A stretch of DNA of 64,000 bases from Cesiribacter sp. SM1 (GCF_020178975.1 NZ_JAHXBU010000094.1:496001-560000); one strand, 5' to 3'. Positions 43,963-53,233 are shown, numbered from the stretch's first letter. Numbers and translations: made by a program. The notes: generated from the sequence alone by a model not told the origin.

Positions 43963-44035
43963 TGGTGATGGGCGGAATCGAACCGTCGACTCAAGGATTT
44001 TCAGTCCTTTGCTCTACCAACTGAGCTACATCACC
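43963..44035 (-). tRNA. tRNA-Phe (anticodon GAA)
   Basis: A 73-nt cloverleaf on the minus strand. The 7-bp acceptor stem is GGTGATG/CATCACC with discriminator A and no encoded CCA. The D arm is GCTCAGTTGGTAGAGC, the anticodon arm is GGACTGAAAATCC with anticodon GAA, and the T arm contains GGTTCGATTCC. A promoter and terminator frame it as a single transcription unit. Confidence 0.97.
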
Positions 44036-44050
44036 AGCCGATTGGGAGTA

Positions 44051-44081
44051 CAAAAGTAGTACAGAAATATATTTTGGCAAA
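44051..44081 (-). promoter_or_regulatory. tRNA-Phe promoter
   Basis: On the minus strand TTTG (44081-44078), exactly 19 bases, and TACTTTTG (44058-44051) match the Bacteroidota promoter TTTG-N19-TAnnTTTG without mismatch. Transcription would start about 8 bases before the tRNA. Confidence 0.75.
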
Positions 44082-44155
44082 CATTTCTGAAGAAAAATAT
44101 TTTAGAGAATAATTATTTAATCAAAACAACCCCAATTCATAAAAGATAGCCCTTT

Positions 44156-45517
44156 ATGGAATTTTTACCCCGTATCATATTTATACTTATTCTGGGTGTT
44201 ACTGCCTGGCTGATCTTTAAGCGGGCCAGGTACATTAACCGCAATATTTACCTGGGCAAGTCGCAGGATCGGACCGATCATAAAAGCGAACGCCTGCGCA
44301 ACCTGCTGCTGATTGCCTTTGGCCAGAAAAAAATGTTTAAGCGCCCCATACCGGCAGTGCTGCACCTTTTCATCTATGTGGGCTTCTTCGTAATCAATAT
44401 TGAGGTACTGGAGTTTGTGATTGATGGTATTTTTGGTTCCCACCGTTTTTTTGCCAGCATTATTGGAGGCGACGGCCTCTATACCGCTGCCTTAAACCTG
44501 TTTGAGTTTCTGGCGGTGCTCATCCTTATCTCCTGCGTGGTTTTCCTCATTAGGCGTAATGTGCTGAAGGTAAACCGCTTTAAAGGAGAGGAAATGACCC
44601 ACTGGCCAAAGCTGGATGCTAACCTCATCCTAGTCTTCGAGATCATACTTATGTCGGCCATCCTGACCATGAATGCCACTGATACCCTCCTGCAGGCCCG
44701 TGACGAACGATATGTGGCTACCGGCAGCTTCTTTTTCAGCGGTCTTTTAACACCCCTGTTCCAGGACTTAAGCACCCCTACCCTTGTCATCATTGAGCGG
44801 GCAACCTGGTGGCTGCACATCATCGGTATTCTGGCCTTTACAGTTTATATTACCTACTCCAAGCACCTGCACATTTTCCTGGCTTTCCCCAATACCTACT
44901 ATGCCGATATAAAGCCTAAGGCTGAAATGCGTAATATGCCTGAAGTAACCCGCGAGGTTAAAAGCATGCTGGGCATTACCGATACCACGGCACCAGACCA
45001 TGCTGCCCCAGAGGCACCGGGAGAGGGCATGGAAATTGGCCGTTTTGGTGCCAAAGATATTAATGACCTAAGCTGGAAAAACATTCTCGATTCCTACACC
45101 TGCACCCAGTGCGGGCGCTGCAGTAGCATGTGCCCGGCATGGCAAACAGGTAAAAAGCTGTCGCCGCGTAAAATTGTAATGGATGTACGTGCACGCGCCG
45201 AAGAGGTAGGCAACAGCCTGGACTCCGGCGGGCCGGGTCTGGAAGACGGCAAATCGCTGTTCCGCGATTATATAACCGAAGAGGAGATCAATGCCTGTAC
45301 CTCCTGCCAGGCCTGCGTGGAAGCCTGCCCTGTTATGATTAACCCGCTGGATGTAATTCTGCAGATGCGCCGCTATATGGCCATGGAAGAGAGCAGCAGC
45401 CCGCAGGAGTGGCAGATGATGTTCCAGAACATCGAAACCAGCTTTGCCCCCTGGAAATTTCCACCCAGTGACCGCTTTAACTGGGCAGAGTCTCTTCGTG
45501 AGAACAAGGAGTCATAA
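44156..45517 (+). CDS. Membrane-bound Fe-S oxidoreductase, HdrC/NarI-like fused to a 4Fe-4S domain
   Basis: The protein has 453 residues. The N-terminal part (about 1-250) has five to six membrane helices with His residues in a NarI-like layout (for example VLHLFIYVGFFVINIEVLEF and ATWWLHIIGILAFTVYITYS), suggesting heme b. The C-terminal part has two 4Fe-4S motifs, CTQCGRCSSMCPAW (about 316-329) and CTSCQACVEACPVMINP. It probably passes electrons between the quinone pool and a cytoplasmic partner, namely the CCG protein encoded next. Physiological donor and acceptor are unknown; both genes are conserved together in Bacteroidota. Confidence 0.88.
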   Translation: MEFLPRIIFILILGVTAWLIFKRARYINRNIYLGKSQDRTDHKSERLRNLLLIAFGQKKMFKRPIPAVLHLFIYVGFFVINIEVLEFVIDGIFGSHRFFASIIGGDGLYTAALNLFEFLAVLILISCVVFLIRRNVLKVNRFKGEEMTHWPKLDANLILVFEIILMSAILTMNATDTLLQARDERYVATGSFFFSGLLTPLFQDLSTPTLVIIERATWWLHIIGILAFTVYITYSKHLHIFLAFPNTYYADIKPKAEMRNMPEVTREVKSMLGITDTTAPDHAAPEAPGEGMEIGRFGAKDINDLSWKNILDSYTCTQCGRCSSMCPAWQTGKKLSPRKIVMDVRARAEEVGNSLDSGGPGLEDGKSLFRDYITEEEINACTSCQACVEACPVMINPLDVILQMRRYMAMEESSSPQEWQMMFQNIETSFAPWKFPPSDRFNWAESLRENKES

Positions 45518-45604
45518 AGAGCAAGTTAACCTGTACAAATTAACAGGCAGCTGGTATGTAGAAACACCAGCTGCCAAAACAACCACTTACGAATTATTAA
45601 TCTG

Positions 45605-46405
45605 ATGGAATATAAAGTACCTACCGTTGCTGAACTGGCCGCTGCCGGAGAAACACCCGATGTATTATTTTGGGTAGGCTGTGCCGGTAGCTTCGACGAC
45701 CGCTACAAAAATGTTACCCGTGCCTTTGTAAAAATCCTGAATAAGATAGGCATCAAGTTTGCCGTACTGGGTACGGAAGAAAGCTGCACCGGCGATCCTG
45801 CCCGCCGTGCCGGTAATGAATTTCTTTTTCAGATGCAGGCCATGAGCAACATTCAGGTGCTCAATGGCTACGAGATCAAGCGGATTGTAACTGCCTGCCC
45901 ACATTGCTTTAATGTGCTGAAAAATGAGTACCCTGCCCTGGGAGGTACCTATGAGGTAATGCACCACAGCAGCTTTCTGCAGCAGCTTATCAATGAGGGC
46001 AAAATTACCATGAAAGGCGGTGGTGAATTTAAGGGCAAACGCATTACCTACCATGATAGCTGCTACCTGGGCCGTGGCAATGGAATTTACGAAGCACCAC
46101 GCGAAGTGCTGGAGGCACTGGATGCCGAGCTGGTGGAAATGAAGCGGAGCAAAGCCAAAGGCTTATGCTGCGGTGCCGGTGGTGCCCAGATGTGGAAAGA
46201 ACCGGAGCCAGGCTTCCCAGACCCAAAGAAAGCGAAAGATATAAACGTGGAGCGTGCAGAAGAAGCGCTTGCCACCGGCGCCCAGACCATTGCCGTAGCC
46301 TGCCCCTTCTGTATGGTAATGCTTTCAGATGGCGTGAAGGCAAAGAATAAAGAAAACGAAGTAAATGTAGTTGACCTGGCAGAGCTGATTGACCGAAGCC
46401 TTTGA
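45605..46405 (+). CDS. CCG-domain Fe-S oxidoreductase (HdrB/GlpC-like)
   Basis: The protein has 266 residues and carries two CCG domains, the cysteine-rich repeats of heterodisulfide reductase subunit B and of GlpC/LutA. Visible segments are WVGCAGSFDDRYKNVTRAFV, EESCTGDPARRAG, TACPHCFNVLKNEYP, HDSCYLGRGNGIYEAPREVL, GLCCGAGGAQMWKEPEPG and VACPFCMVMLSDGVKAKN. Such domains hold a noncubane 4Fe-4S cluster. With the preceding membrane protein (87 bases upstream) it should form a two-subunit electron-transfer complex. The substrate is unknown. Confidence 0.9.
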   Translation: MEYKVPTVAELAAAGETPDVLFWVGCAGSFDDRYKNVTRAFVKILNKIGIKFAVLGTEESCTGDPARRAGNEFLFQMQAMSNIQVLNGYEIKRIVTACPHCFNVLKNEYPALGGTYEVMHHSSFLQQLINEGKITMKGGGEFKGKRITYHDSCYLGRGNGIYEAPREVLEALDAELVEMKRSKAKGLCCGAGGAQMWKEPEPGFPDPKKAKDINVERAEEALATGAQTIAVACPFCMVMLSDGVKAKNKENEVNVVDLAELIDRSL

Positions 46406-46429
46406 GGTACGAGGTATGGGCTGTGCGGT

Positions 46430-46678
46430 ATGAGCGTACTCTCTAAGCTTTTAGCAATAGTTTTTTGTGCAGTAGCTGTGTTGCTTGCAGGGCTGGTGTG
46501 GTTGCGATCTAAGCTGCCATATAATTCAGAAGAGCGGCTTTTTGATAGAGAAAGCAGTATAGTCTACCATGAGCAGTCTGTTACAGCCTATAGTACATTG
46601 CTGGCGCTAAGTTTGATGCTGTCAGTTCTGTTTGTTTACTTTGAATTCAAGACTAAACAAGGAACTTCAGGAGACTGA
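46430..46678 (+). CDS. Small protein with two membrane helices
   Basis: The protein has 82 residues. Helix 1 (about 7-26, LAIVFCAVAVLLAGLVWLRS) and helix 2 (about 52-71, AYSTLLALSLMLSVLFVYFE) are separated by a charged loop. It follows the CCG protein by 24 bases and precedes the next gene by 35, so it may belong to the same operon. No family recognised. Confidence 0.6.
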   Translation: MSVLSKLLAIVFCAVAVLLAGLVWLRSKLPYNSEERLFDRESSIVYHEQSVTAYSTLLALSLMLSVLFVYFEFKTKQGTSGD

Positions 46679-46713
46679 TTCTGCTTTATATTGATTGAAT
46701 AAGTAGTAAGATT

Positions 46714-47211
46714 ATGCACATACCGTTCAGCAAACTGCCCACTACTGCCCGCATCTGGGTGTATGCGGCTCCAAGAGCTTTTACCAGTGAAGAACTAACG
46801 TTTATCAATAATACCGCACCTGAATTTTTAAACAGCTGGGCCACGCATGGAACACCCCTGCAGGCGGGTTTCCAGGTGCTGGAGGATCAGTTTCTGATCT
46901 TGGCTGTAGACGAAGGTGTACAGGCAGCCAGTGGCTGCTCCATCGATAGCTCTATGGGCTATGTACGCATGCTGGAAAAAGAGCTGAGTCTTAGCCTTAC
47001 CGAACGCAGCCTGGTTTATTTTCTGCAGGATGGGCAGGTAAAAGCTTATGCGCTGGGTGAGCTAAAGCAGCTGATAGCGGAAGGTGTGATAACGCCACAA
47101 ACGCAACTGGTAAACACACTTGTAGCCACTAAGGCTGAGCTGGAGCAAAAATGGTTGTTACCTGCTGCAGAAAGCTGGCTAAAACGGCATTTCAAAAAGG
47201 CTGCTGTTTAA
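46714..47211 (+). CDS. Conserved-looking Bacteroidota protein of unknown function
   Basis: The protein has 165 residues, soluble. The start MHIPFSKLPTTARIWVYAAP and the motif SGCSIDSSMGYVRMLEKELS look like a Bacteroidota protein often labelled as an ABC transporter ATPase in databases, but no Walker A or B motif is present, so I do not use that name. A single Cys lies next to Asp in the GCSIDSS motif and could be functional. It ends with a terminator and may be the last gene of the Hdr-like operon. Confidence 0.8.
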   Translation: MHIPFSKLPTTARIWVYAAPRAFTSEELTFINNTAPEFLNSWATHGTPLQAGFQVLEDQFLILAVDEGVQAASGCSIDSSMGYVRMLEKELSLSLTERSLVYFLQDGQVKAYALGELKQLIAEGVITPQTQLVNTLVATKAELEQKWLLPAAESWLKRHFKKAAV

Positions 47212-47516
47212 GTAAAAACAAATAAAATTTTAAACCACCGCAGGCTTGCGGTGGTTTTTCTTTTGTTAACACTATTCAGGTACACTCCATTTTTCTTGTA
47301 AAACACGTATCGGGTTTACCATCAGTCTGTTAATGGTGGCAGCAGCAGGCAGGCGCCGCTGTGGGTGTAGGCATTACGGCAGTATTTCTTAGGGCAATAT
47401 GTACTGTTCTGCACAAGGCTTTCAAAAAAAATGCATTGGAGGCCGGGCTTAACACCTGCTACATTATGTAAAAGCTGTAACACACCTTGCAAAGGTTTTA
47501 TGCATAGCGGAATTTT
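47212..47516. other. Gap before the second histidine kinase gene
   Basis: This 305-bp stretch holds the terminator at 47232-47259 and the upstream region of the kinase gene. I see no gene or clear promoter. Confidence 0.5.
47232..47259 (+). terminator. Terminator
   Basis: AAACCACCGCA (47232-47242) pairs perfectly with TGCGGTGGTTT (47247-47257), loop GGCT, followed by TT. Confidence 0.85.
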
Positions 47517-49025
47517 ATGATAATAAGAATGTGGGAAAGAGTAAGCCATTGGGGTGTAAATCCGTCTATGCGTCCGCATGAGCGGCGCATCATTCTGCTT
47601 ACCAATAATCTCTCGCTAATTCTGTTAACCCTAAGCGTATTACTTGCCATAGCCATTGCTGTTACCATAGGCCTGGTTATCCAGGTATATCTTGTGCTGA
47701 TCACCTGTTTCTTTTATCTGTGGGTACTGGTACTTAACCGTAGCAGGCATCACAGCTTCAGCCGCATGGCCATATGCATTTTTGTGCCTACAGCCACCAT
47801 GCTTGTGTCGGTGCTGGGAAAAATCAGTAATGAACAGGTAGAAGAATTTTCATTTTTTGCAAGCCGCCTGGTGCTGCTTATTACTGCCCTGTTACCCCTG
47901 GTGTTGTTTCGTTTAAACGAGCGGAAGATGCTTGTTACAGGGCTTTCGATAAATTTTTTCTATTTACTGTTACACACCTCCATTCATGCTGTTTTTGGGG
48001 TGAGTTACTACCAGCTGGGTTTTGGCTCTCCCTATTACAGGTTTGTTCACCTGCTCTTTATCATACTCTTTGTGCTGATGGTAGCAGCCTTTTTATACTA
48101 CAAAAATATGCTGATGCAGGCAGAAGAAGAGCTAATGGAGGGGCATAAGCAGCTCAACTATTTGTACGAAGAGCTGGGCATACGGCACGAAGAAATTTCT
48201 GCTCAGGCAGATGTACTGGTAGAAAGCCAGCAGCAGCTGCAGGAAGCCAATCAGCTTATAGAGCAGCAGAAGGAGTTACTGCAGGCAGAAAACCTGCAGC
48301 TGCACCAGCACCTGCTGGAAAAAAACAAAATTCTGGATGCCAGCAACCGGGAGCTGCACAAACGGCTGGAAGAGCTGCAGCAGTTCAGTTATACCATCTC
48401 TCATAACCTAAGAGGCCCGGTTGCCAGCCTGCTGGGCTTATGCAGTCTTTTTAACATGGAAAAGGCCGATCCGGAAAACAGGGAACTAATGCTCCATGCA
48501 AAATCATCAGCAGCGGCACTTGATCGGGTGATCCTCGATCTCTCAAAGGTGCTCCAGATACAGGAAGGCCGGCAGGTATCTGAACCCGTAAACCTGGAGC
48601 AGCTGCTCGAGAATGTGCTGCTGTCTTTAGATAACGAGCTGGAATCTGCAGAAGCGGAGGTATTCCAGCACCTGGAGGTTAAGCAGCTGCAAAGTGTAAA
48701 GTCTTACCTGTACAGTGTATTTTACAACCTGATCAGCAATGCCCTGAAATACAGGCACCCTGACCGTACCTGTTTCATCAAAATAGAAACAAGACCATCA
48801 AGAGGTGGTGTGAGCTTAGTGGTAGAAGACAATGGTACGGGAATTGACCTAGTGCAGCATGGGCATCAGCTTTTTAAGATGTACAAACGGTTCCATGAGG
48901 GAAAAGACGGGCGCGGCCTGGGTCTCTACCTGGTTAAAGTGCAGGCAGAAATACTGGGAGGCCATGTTGATGTTAAAAGTCAGCCAGGGGAGGGTACCAC
49001 CTTTACCATCTGGCTGCCAGGCTAG
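47517..49025 (+). CDS. Membrane sensor histidine kinase
   Basis: The protein has 502 residues with about six membrane helices (about 25-195), a Gln/Glu/Leu-rich coiled coil (about 200-285), a HisKA-like helix with the phospho-acceptor His in FSYTISHNLRGPVASLLGL, and an HATPase_c domain with VFYNLISNALKYRH (N box), VEDNGTGIDL and GRGLGLYLVKVQAEILGGHV. The integral membrane region may itself sense the signal. No response regulator lies next to it. The HisKA box SHNLRGP is like that of the kinase at 12.1 kb. Confidence 0.92.
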   Translation: MIIRMWERVSHWGVNPSMRPHERRIILLTNNLSLILLTLSVLLAIAIAVTIGLVIQVYLVLITCFFYLWVLVLNRSRHHSFSRMAICIFVPTATMLVSVLGKISNEQVEEFSFFASRLVLLITALLPLVLFRLNERKMLVTGLSINFFYLLLHTSIHAVFGVSYYQLGFGSPYYRFVHLLFIILFVLMVAAFLYYKNMLMQAEEELMEGHKQLNYLYEELGIRHEEISAQADVLVESQQQLQEANQLIEQQKELLQAENLQLHQHLLEKNKILDASNRELHKRLEELQQFSYTISHNLRGPVASLLGLCSLFNMEKADPENRELMLHAKSSAAALDRVILDLSKVLQIQEGRQVSEPVNLEQLLENVLLSLDNELESAEAEVFQHLEVKQLQSVKSYLYSVFYNLISNALKYRHPDRTCFIKIETRPSRGGVSLVVEDNGTGIDLVQHGHQLFKMYKRFHEGKDGRGLGLYLVKVQAEILGGHVDVKSQPGEGTTFTIWLPG

Positions 49026-49100
49026 TTCAATTGCAGGTGCCCCATCCTGAAATAGCGATACAAAAAAGTAAAGCTATAAAAGAAGGAGCTTACTACAGCA

Positions 49101-50390
49101 TTAAATAAGCACGTACGCCATATGCCCGAAGCGCTCAAAAGCTGCACGCTCCAGTGCTTCGCGGTGTTGCGGATGTGCTATTTCAATAAGGGCTTTGGCG
49201 CGCTGCTTCAGGCTTTTTCCGTACAGGTTTACAGCACCCCATTCAGTTACAATGTAATGCACATTGGCACGGGTAGTTACAACGCCTGCACCCGGGCGCA
49301 ATACCGGGTTAATTCTGCTCTCGCCCCGAGAGGTAACAGAAGGAAGTGCTATGATAGGTTTACCACCTTCGGAATAAGAGGCGCCCCTGATAAAATCGAT
49401 TTGCCCCCCTACCCCGCTGTACTGCCGCATGCCAATAGAATCGGCACAAACCTGGCCGGTAAGGTCTACCTCTATGGCGCAGTTAATGGCGGTTACCCTG
49501 GGGTTTTGTCGTATTACGCTCACATCGTTGGTGAAGGCTACATCCATGAGCTGTATGGCCGGGTTACGGTCAATGAAATGATAGAGGCGCTGGCTGCCCA
49601 TTACAAAAGCTGATACGGTTTTACCCCGCATTACTGCTTTATACTCGTTTGTTACCACTCCTTTTTCTATCAGGGGCATCAGGCCGTCGGAGAACATTTC
49701 GGTGTGCACGCCCAGGCCTTTGTGGTTGCTCAGGGAGGCGAGTACGGCATCGGGTATGGCGCCAATTCCCATCTGTAGCGTAGCACCATCTTCTACAAGG
49801 GCTGCTATGTGCTTGCCAATTTGCCCGGCCTGTTCGCTGCATTTGCGGTTATGCGGTTCGTGCAGCGGCACATTGTGCTTAACCAGGTAATTGAAACTGC
49901 TGATGGGCAGCAGGCCATCGCCATATACATGGGGCATATGTACATTTACCTGTGCAATTACAATTTTTGCGCTTTCAATGGCCGCTTTGGTGGCTTCTAC
50001 CGATGGCCCCAGACTGCAGTAGCCGTGTTTATCTGGTGGCGATACCTGCACCAGGGCAACATCCAGCGGCAACACATTGCGCCGAAACAGGTTGGGTACT
50101 TCACTTAAGAAGATGGGAATATAGTCGGCCAAGCCCTCCTGTGTGGCTGTACGTACATTAGGTCCTACAAAGAGGGAGTGTAGCTGAAAGCTATCCTGGT
50201 AGCGGGCTTCGGTATAAGGAGCTTTTCCTTCGGTGTGCAGGTGTACAATTTCAACATCTTTCAACTCTGGGGCACGGGCTACCATGGCGTCTATAAGTGC
50301 GGCAGGAGCCGCGGCAACGCTGTGTATGTACACCCGGTCTCCCGATTTGATCACCTTTACAGCTTCTTCGGCACTAACAAACTGGCTCAT
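49101..50390 (-). CDS. Acetyl-CoA hydrolase/transferase family protein (4-hydroxybutyrate CoA-transferase-like)
   Basis: The protein has 429 residues, normal for the Cat1/Ach1-type CoA transferase family. Segments include GDRVYIHSVAAAPAALIDAM near the N-terminus, LQVSPPDKHGYCSLGPSVE in slightly different form (ALVQVSPPDKHGYCSLG), TLQMGIGAIPDAVLASLSNH, GLGVHTEMFSDGLMPLIEKG and NCAIEVDLTGQVCADSIGMR. It moves CoA between carboxylic acids such as acetate and 4-hydroxybutyrate, or hydrolyses acetyl-CoA. The exact acid cannot be inferred. It is monocistronic. Confidence 0.9.
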   Translation of the reverse strand: MSQFVSAEEAVKVIKSGDRVYIHSVAAAPAALIDAMVARAPELKDVEIVHLHTEGKAPYTEARYQDSFQLHSLFVGPNVRTATQEGLADYIPIFLSEVPNLFRRNVLPLDVALVQVSPPDKHGYCSLGPSVEATKAAIESAKIVIAQVNVHMPHVYGDGLLPISSFNYLVKHNVPLHEPHNRKCSEQAGQIGKHIAALVEDGATLQMGIGAIPDAVLASLSNHKGLGVHTEMFSDGLMPLIEKGVVTNEYKAVMRGKTVSAFVMGSQRLYHFIDRNPAIQLMDVAFTNDVSVIRQNPRVTAINCAIEVDLTGQVCADSIGMRQYSGVGGQIDFIRGASYSEGGKPIIALPSVTSRGESRINPVLRPGAGVVTTRANVHYIVTEWGAVNLYGKSLKQRAKALIEIAHPQHREALERAAFERFGHMAYVLI

Positions 50391-50519
50391 ATGCGTATAG
50401 CTTTGCGTACAACATACAGTAAAGCTAACGCTTGTTAGTAAACCTTTTTATGATATTAAGCCTCTCTTAAAGTTGATATTAGTCATGAAAGGGGGGCCGG
50501 CAGCGCTAAGCCGGATGTG

Positions 50520-51128
50520 TTACTGCTCCTCTCCCTGCTGGCCGGGGTTAACAAATTTTTTGTAGAACGGGCGGAGCAGGCGTACAATATCGCGGGCATC
50601 ATCCAGTGCCTGGTGGCTTACAATATCAGACAAGCCGGCTCTTTCTTTACAGGTAGACATGTTGGGTAGCTTTCGGTCGTTGTGCCAGTCGAGGTAAAGC
50701 AGGGCGGGATCTATAACTGCATTGCTGATTTTGAGCAGCTCACCATAGCCGGGAAGGTTATGAATAAAGGGCAGGTCGAAGGAAGCAAAGTTTTTACCGG
50801 CAGCCAGCAGGGCGCGCTTCCGGTTTACCTGATGGGCATCCAGAAATTCAGCAAAACGGGCTAGTACTTCGCCAGCCTGGCAATGGTCCGGGGGCAGGTT
50901 GTTTTTCTGCTCTGCATCGGCAATCTCCTGCAGCAGCCTGGCATTCATGGCAAGTGCGGCTACATTACCGCATAGAATTTCATAATGCACCGCCAGGCGC
51001 AGGTAAGGGAGCTCTTCTACGGGTACTTCGGGTTTTTCTGTATCTTCCAGTACGGCAGCAAACTCAATAATCTGGCAGGTAAGCGGATCGGAGCCGGTAG
51101 TTTCTAAATCGATACTTAGGTAACGCAT
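50520..51128 (-). CDS. DnaQ-like 3'-5' exonuclease
   Basis: From ATG 51128 the protein has 202 residues and begins MRYLSIDLETTGSDPLTCQI, the ExoI motif (DLET). A longer frame to 51200 adds 24 residues unlike any exonuclease. ExoII is LAAGKNFASFDLPFIHNLPG; ExoIII is SHQALDDARDIVRLLRPFYK. It matches DEDDh nucleases acting on DNA or RNA ends. It stands alone; the substrate is unknown. Confidence 0.9.
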   Translation of the reverse strand: MRYLSIDLETTGSDPLTCQIIEFAAVLEDTEKPEVPVEELPYLRLAVHYEILCGNVAALAMNARLLQEIADAEQKNNLPPDHCQAGEVLARFAEFLDAHQVNRKRALLAAGKNFASFDLPFIHNLPGYGELLKISNAVIDPALLYLDWHNDRKLPNMSTCKERAGLSDIVSHQALDDARDIVRLLRPFYKKFVNPGQQGEEQ

Positions 51129-51256
51129 GGGGTAGTTTTTTACACAACCGCAACAGGAACAGAAAGTTGCAGCACTACGGCCTGCGCCTGTTATTAACAA
51201 GGATTACTGCTACCTGCGACAGCCATAGATAAGCCTGCTCTAAACTGGTGAGCTGC

Positions 51257-51763
51257 TTACCAGTGAAATTCCCTGTCGGCTACTTCAACATCTTCGGGTA
51301 CCAGGGTATCTTCAATAAGGGTGGTTTTATTGGTAAACAGCGCATGCCTGAAGCGCAGCACCAGCTTCTGATCATTAAGCTCAACGATCTGGAAGTCCTT
51401 TATGTCTTTATCGATACCAAAGGCCTGTGGTATGAGGCTGCTCTGCAGGCTAAGGTAAGGCTTGTTCTCCCTGTCGTGCCGCAGGTACCATTTCCCATGC
51501 ATAGATTCGCCACAGTCGGCCGACTGCTCCCCATTATTATCATGAAAGGTACCATCAGTTTTGAAGGTTTGCCGGTAGCCGTAGTAGCAGGGCCCCATGC
51601 TTACACGAACTCCGCCATTATAGCGCCAGGCCAGTTTCCAGCTTTTGAGGGTATCGCCTGCCAGGAATTGAGCAGCATTTTCAGGCAGCTGATAGGCAGG
51701 TTCCTGCTGGCAGGCGCAAAGGAGCAGCACAGTAAAGAGCAGTAATAGCGGGAGAGATCGCAT
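51257..51763 (-). CDS. Small lipoprotein of unknown function
   Basis: The protein has 168 residues. The signal peptide (LPLLLLFTVLLLCAC) ends in a Cys lipobox followed by QQEPAYQ. The soluble part has KTDGTFHDNNGEQSADCGES and a beta-rich pattern (HGKWYLRHDRENKPYLSLQ), reminiscent of small lipocalin-like Bacteroidota proteins, though I do not assign it. It lies upstream of the exonuclease on the same strand, 128 bases away. Confidence 0.8.
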   Translation of the reverse strand: MRSLPLLLLFTVLLLCACQQEPAYQLPENAAQFLAGDTLKSWKLAWRYNGGVRVSMGPCYYGYRQTFKTDGTFHDNNGEQSADCGESMHGKWYLRHDRENKPYLSLQSSLIPQAFGIDKDIKDFQIVELNDQKLVLRFRHALFTNKTTLIEDTLVPEDVEVADREFHW

Positions 51764-51960
51764 TGCAAAAAAAGAGTGATGCTTTAATATAAAGTTTTAA
51801 GCTGCTAATGCCAATCCTTAACCTTGCTCATTTATCCATGTGCTGCTCCTCCTCTACTTTTCTTGTTTTTTCAGCACAATGGAACGACCTTTGCACACAT
51901 CAATGGTAAAAGGGGAACGAATCCTGCTTTTTGCTGTTTTTTATATAAACCTCTTGCCCT

Positions 51961-52557
51961 ATGCAAACAGATCAACAAACCGATAATAAAAGATACGTAA
52001 CGCTTTACCTGGAGGCAAATCCAAACCCTAACAGCCTTAAGTTTGTAGCTAACTTTATGCTGCTGCCCGAAGGCCAGACCTACGATTTTGCTGATAAAAA
52101 CAGTGCGGAGGCATCTCCTTTAGCACAGGAGCTGTTTGAGAAACCCTATGTTGAGCGGGTGTTCTTTATGAGCAATTTTGTAACGGTAACTAAAAATGCC
52201 GATATAGAGTGGATAGAGATACAGTCAGAGCTTAAAGCCCTTATTCAGCAGTACCTGGAAAGTGGCCGTGCCCTGGTGAACAAACAGAACGAAGTTACTG
52301 CAGCTGCAGGCGCCGGTCCGCAAACTGATACTGAGGCTAAGATCGTGAACATTCTGGACGAGTATGTTCGCCCGGCAGTAGAGAGCGATGGCGGTGCCAT
52401 TCAGTTCCACAGCTTTGAAAATGGCGTGGTGAAAGTGTTGCTACAGGGCTCCTGCAGCGGCTGTCCTTCATCAACCATCACCCTTAAGGCCGGCATCGAA
52501 AACCTGCTGAAACGCATGGTGCCTGAGGTGCAGAGTGTAGAAGCGCAGGGCGTTTAA
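51961..52557 (+). CDS. NifU/Nfu family Fe-S cluster carrier protein
   Basis: The protein has 198 residues. An Nfu N-terminal domain (about 10-95, LYLEANPNPNSLKFVANFML) is joined by a linker to a NifU C-terminal domain (about 120-195, VRPAVESDGGAIQFHSFENG) with the cluster-binding CxxC in LLQGSCSGCPSSTITLKAGI. It should accept and deliver 4Fe-4S clusters in the cytoplasm. It is monocistronic with a bidirectional terminator downstream. Confidence 0.94.
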   Translation: MQTDQQTDNKRYVTLYLEANPNPNSLKFVANFMLLPEGQTYDFADKNSAEASPLAQELFEKPYVERVFFMSNFVTVTKNADIEWIEIQSELKALIQQYLESGRALVNKQNEVTAAAGAGPQTDTEAKIVNILDEYVRPAVESDGGAIQFHSFENGVVKVLLQGSCSGCPSSTITLKAGIENLLKRMVPEVQSVEAQGV

Positions 52558-52570
52558 GAAAACATAAATC

Positions 52571-52607
52571 AAACAAAAAGCCAGCATAATAAGCTGGCTT
52601 TTTGTTT
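52571..52607. terminator. Bidirectional terminator
   Basis: AAACAAAAAGCCAGC (52571-52585) pairs perfectly with GCTGGCTTTTTGTTT (52593-52607). It serves the Nfu gene and the convergent lipoprotein gene. Confidence 0.88.
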
Positions 52608-52618
52608 GATTGAAGATT

Positions 52619-53233
52619 TCATTTTAGAATAAGCTTTGACGTATTTGTTTTCCGCAAATCTCCGTCCGGAGCACGCTCACCTCCAAAATCAAAATATTGA
52701 AAATTTCCTGAGTAGCTACCTGTTAGTTTCTTACCACCAGCCATGGTAAGATCAAGCGAAAGGGTGTAGTTATTGGCAGAACCGGAAACTGTAACTGTGC
52801 CAGACTGAGGTAAATACTCGTTATCTGAATCGCTAAGTTTGCCGTCGTTATTACTATCTACAACAAGACTTAATTGATTGAAATAGTAATCACCTTCTAC
52901 ATCAGTAGCCTGAGCATCGTAGGTAAAAGTACCGGTACGAAACTCATCACTACCTGGTGAAAAAAGCTCTGCATACAATAGAAACTTTGCTTCTATTTCA
53001 TCTGCATCCTCCAGATCATCTAATGTAACGTTTGCCTGATCTACCAAAGCAAAATCATAGTTGTAGTGAGTTTCTGCTAAGTCAGGACCAAAATCAAAAG
53101 CAAAACCTTTTTGTGCAGTGTAGCCTTTACCATCAAACATTATCGGGGCTGATGCTGGTTTAGCATCATCGTCATCGCAGGATGTAATAGCCAACAATGC
53201 CAGCACACCCACCAGATAGAAATTTGCTCTCAT
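52619..53233 (-). CDS. Surface lipoprotein of unknown function
   Basis: From ATG 53233 the protein has 204 residues; an in-frame start at 53266 would add 11 residues before the signal peptide. The signal peptide (FYLVGVLALLAITSC) ends in a lipobox followed by DDDDAKP, the acidic surface-export signal. The soluble part is beta-rich and acidic with EF-hand-like DSNNDGKLSDSDNEYLP (about 135-151), which could bind calcium. No family recognised. It is AT-richer than the neighbours. Confidence 0.82.
   Translation of the reverse strand: MRANFYLVGVLALLAITSCDDDDAKPASAPIMFDGKGYTAQKGFAFDFGPDLAETHYNYDFALVDQANVTLDDLEDADEIEAKFLLYAELFSPGSDEFRTGTFTYDAQATDVEGDYYFNQLSLVVDSNNDGKLSDSDNEYLPQSGTVTVSGSANNYTLSLDLTMAGGKKLTGSYSGNFQYFDFGGERAPDGDLRKTNTSKLILK

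Noticed and set aside
46714-47211. Naming the 165-residue protein an ABC transporter ATPase
   Set aside because: No Walker A, Walker B or signature motif can be seen, so such a name would be misleading.
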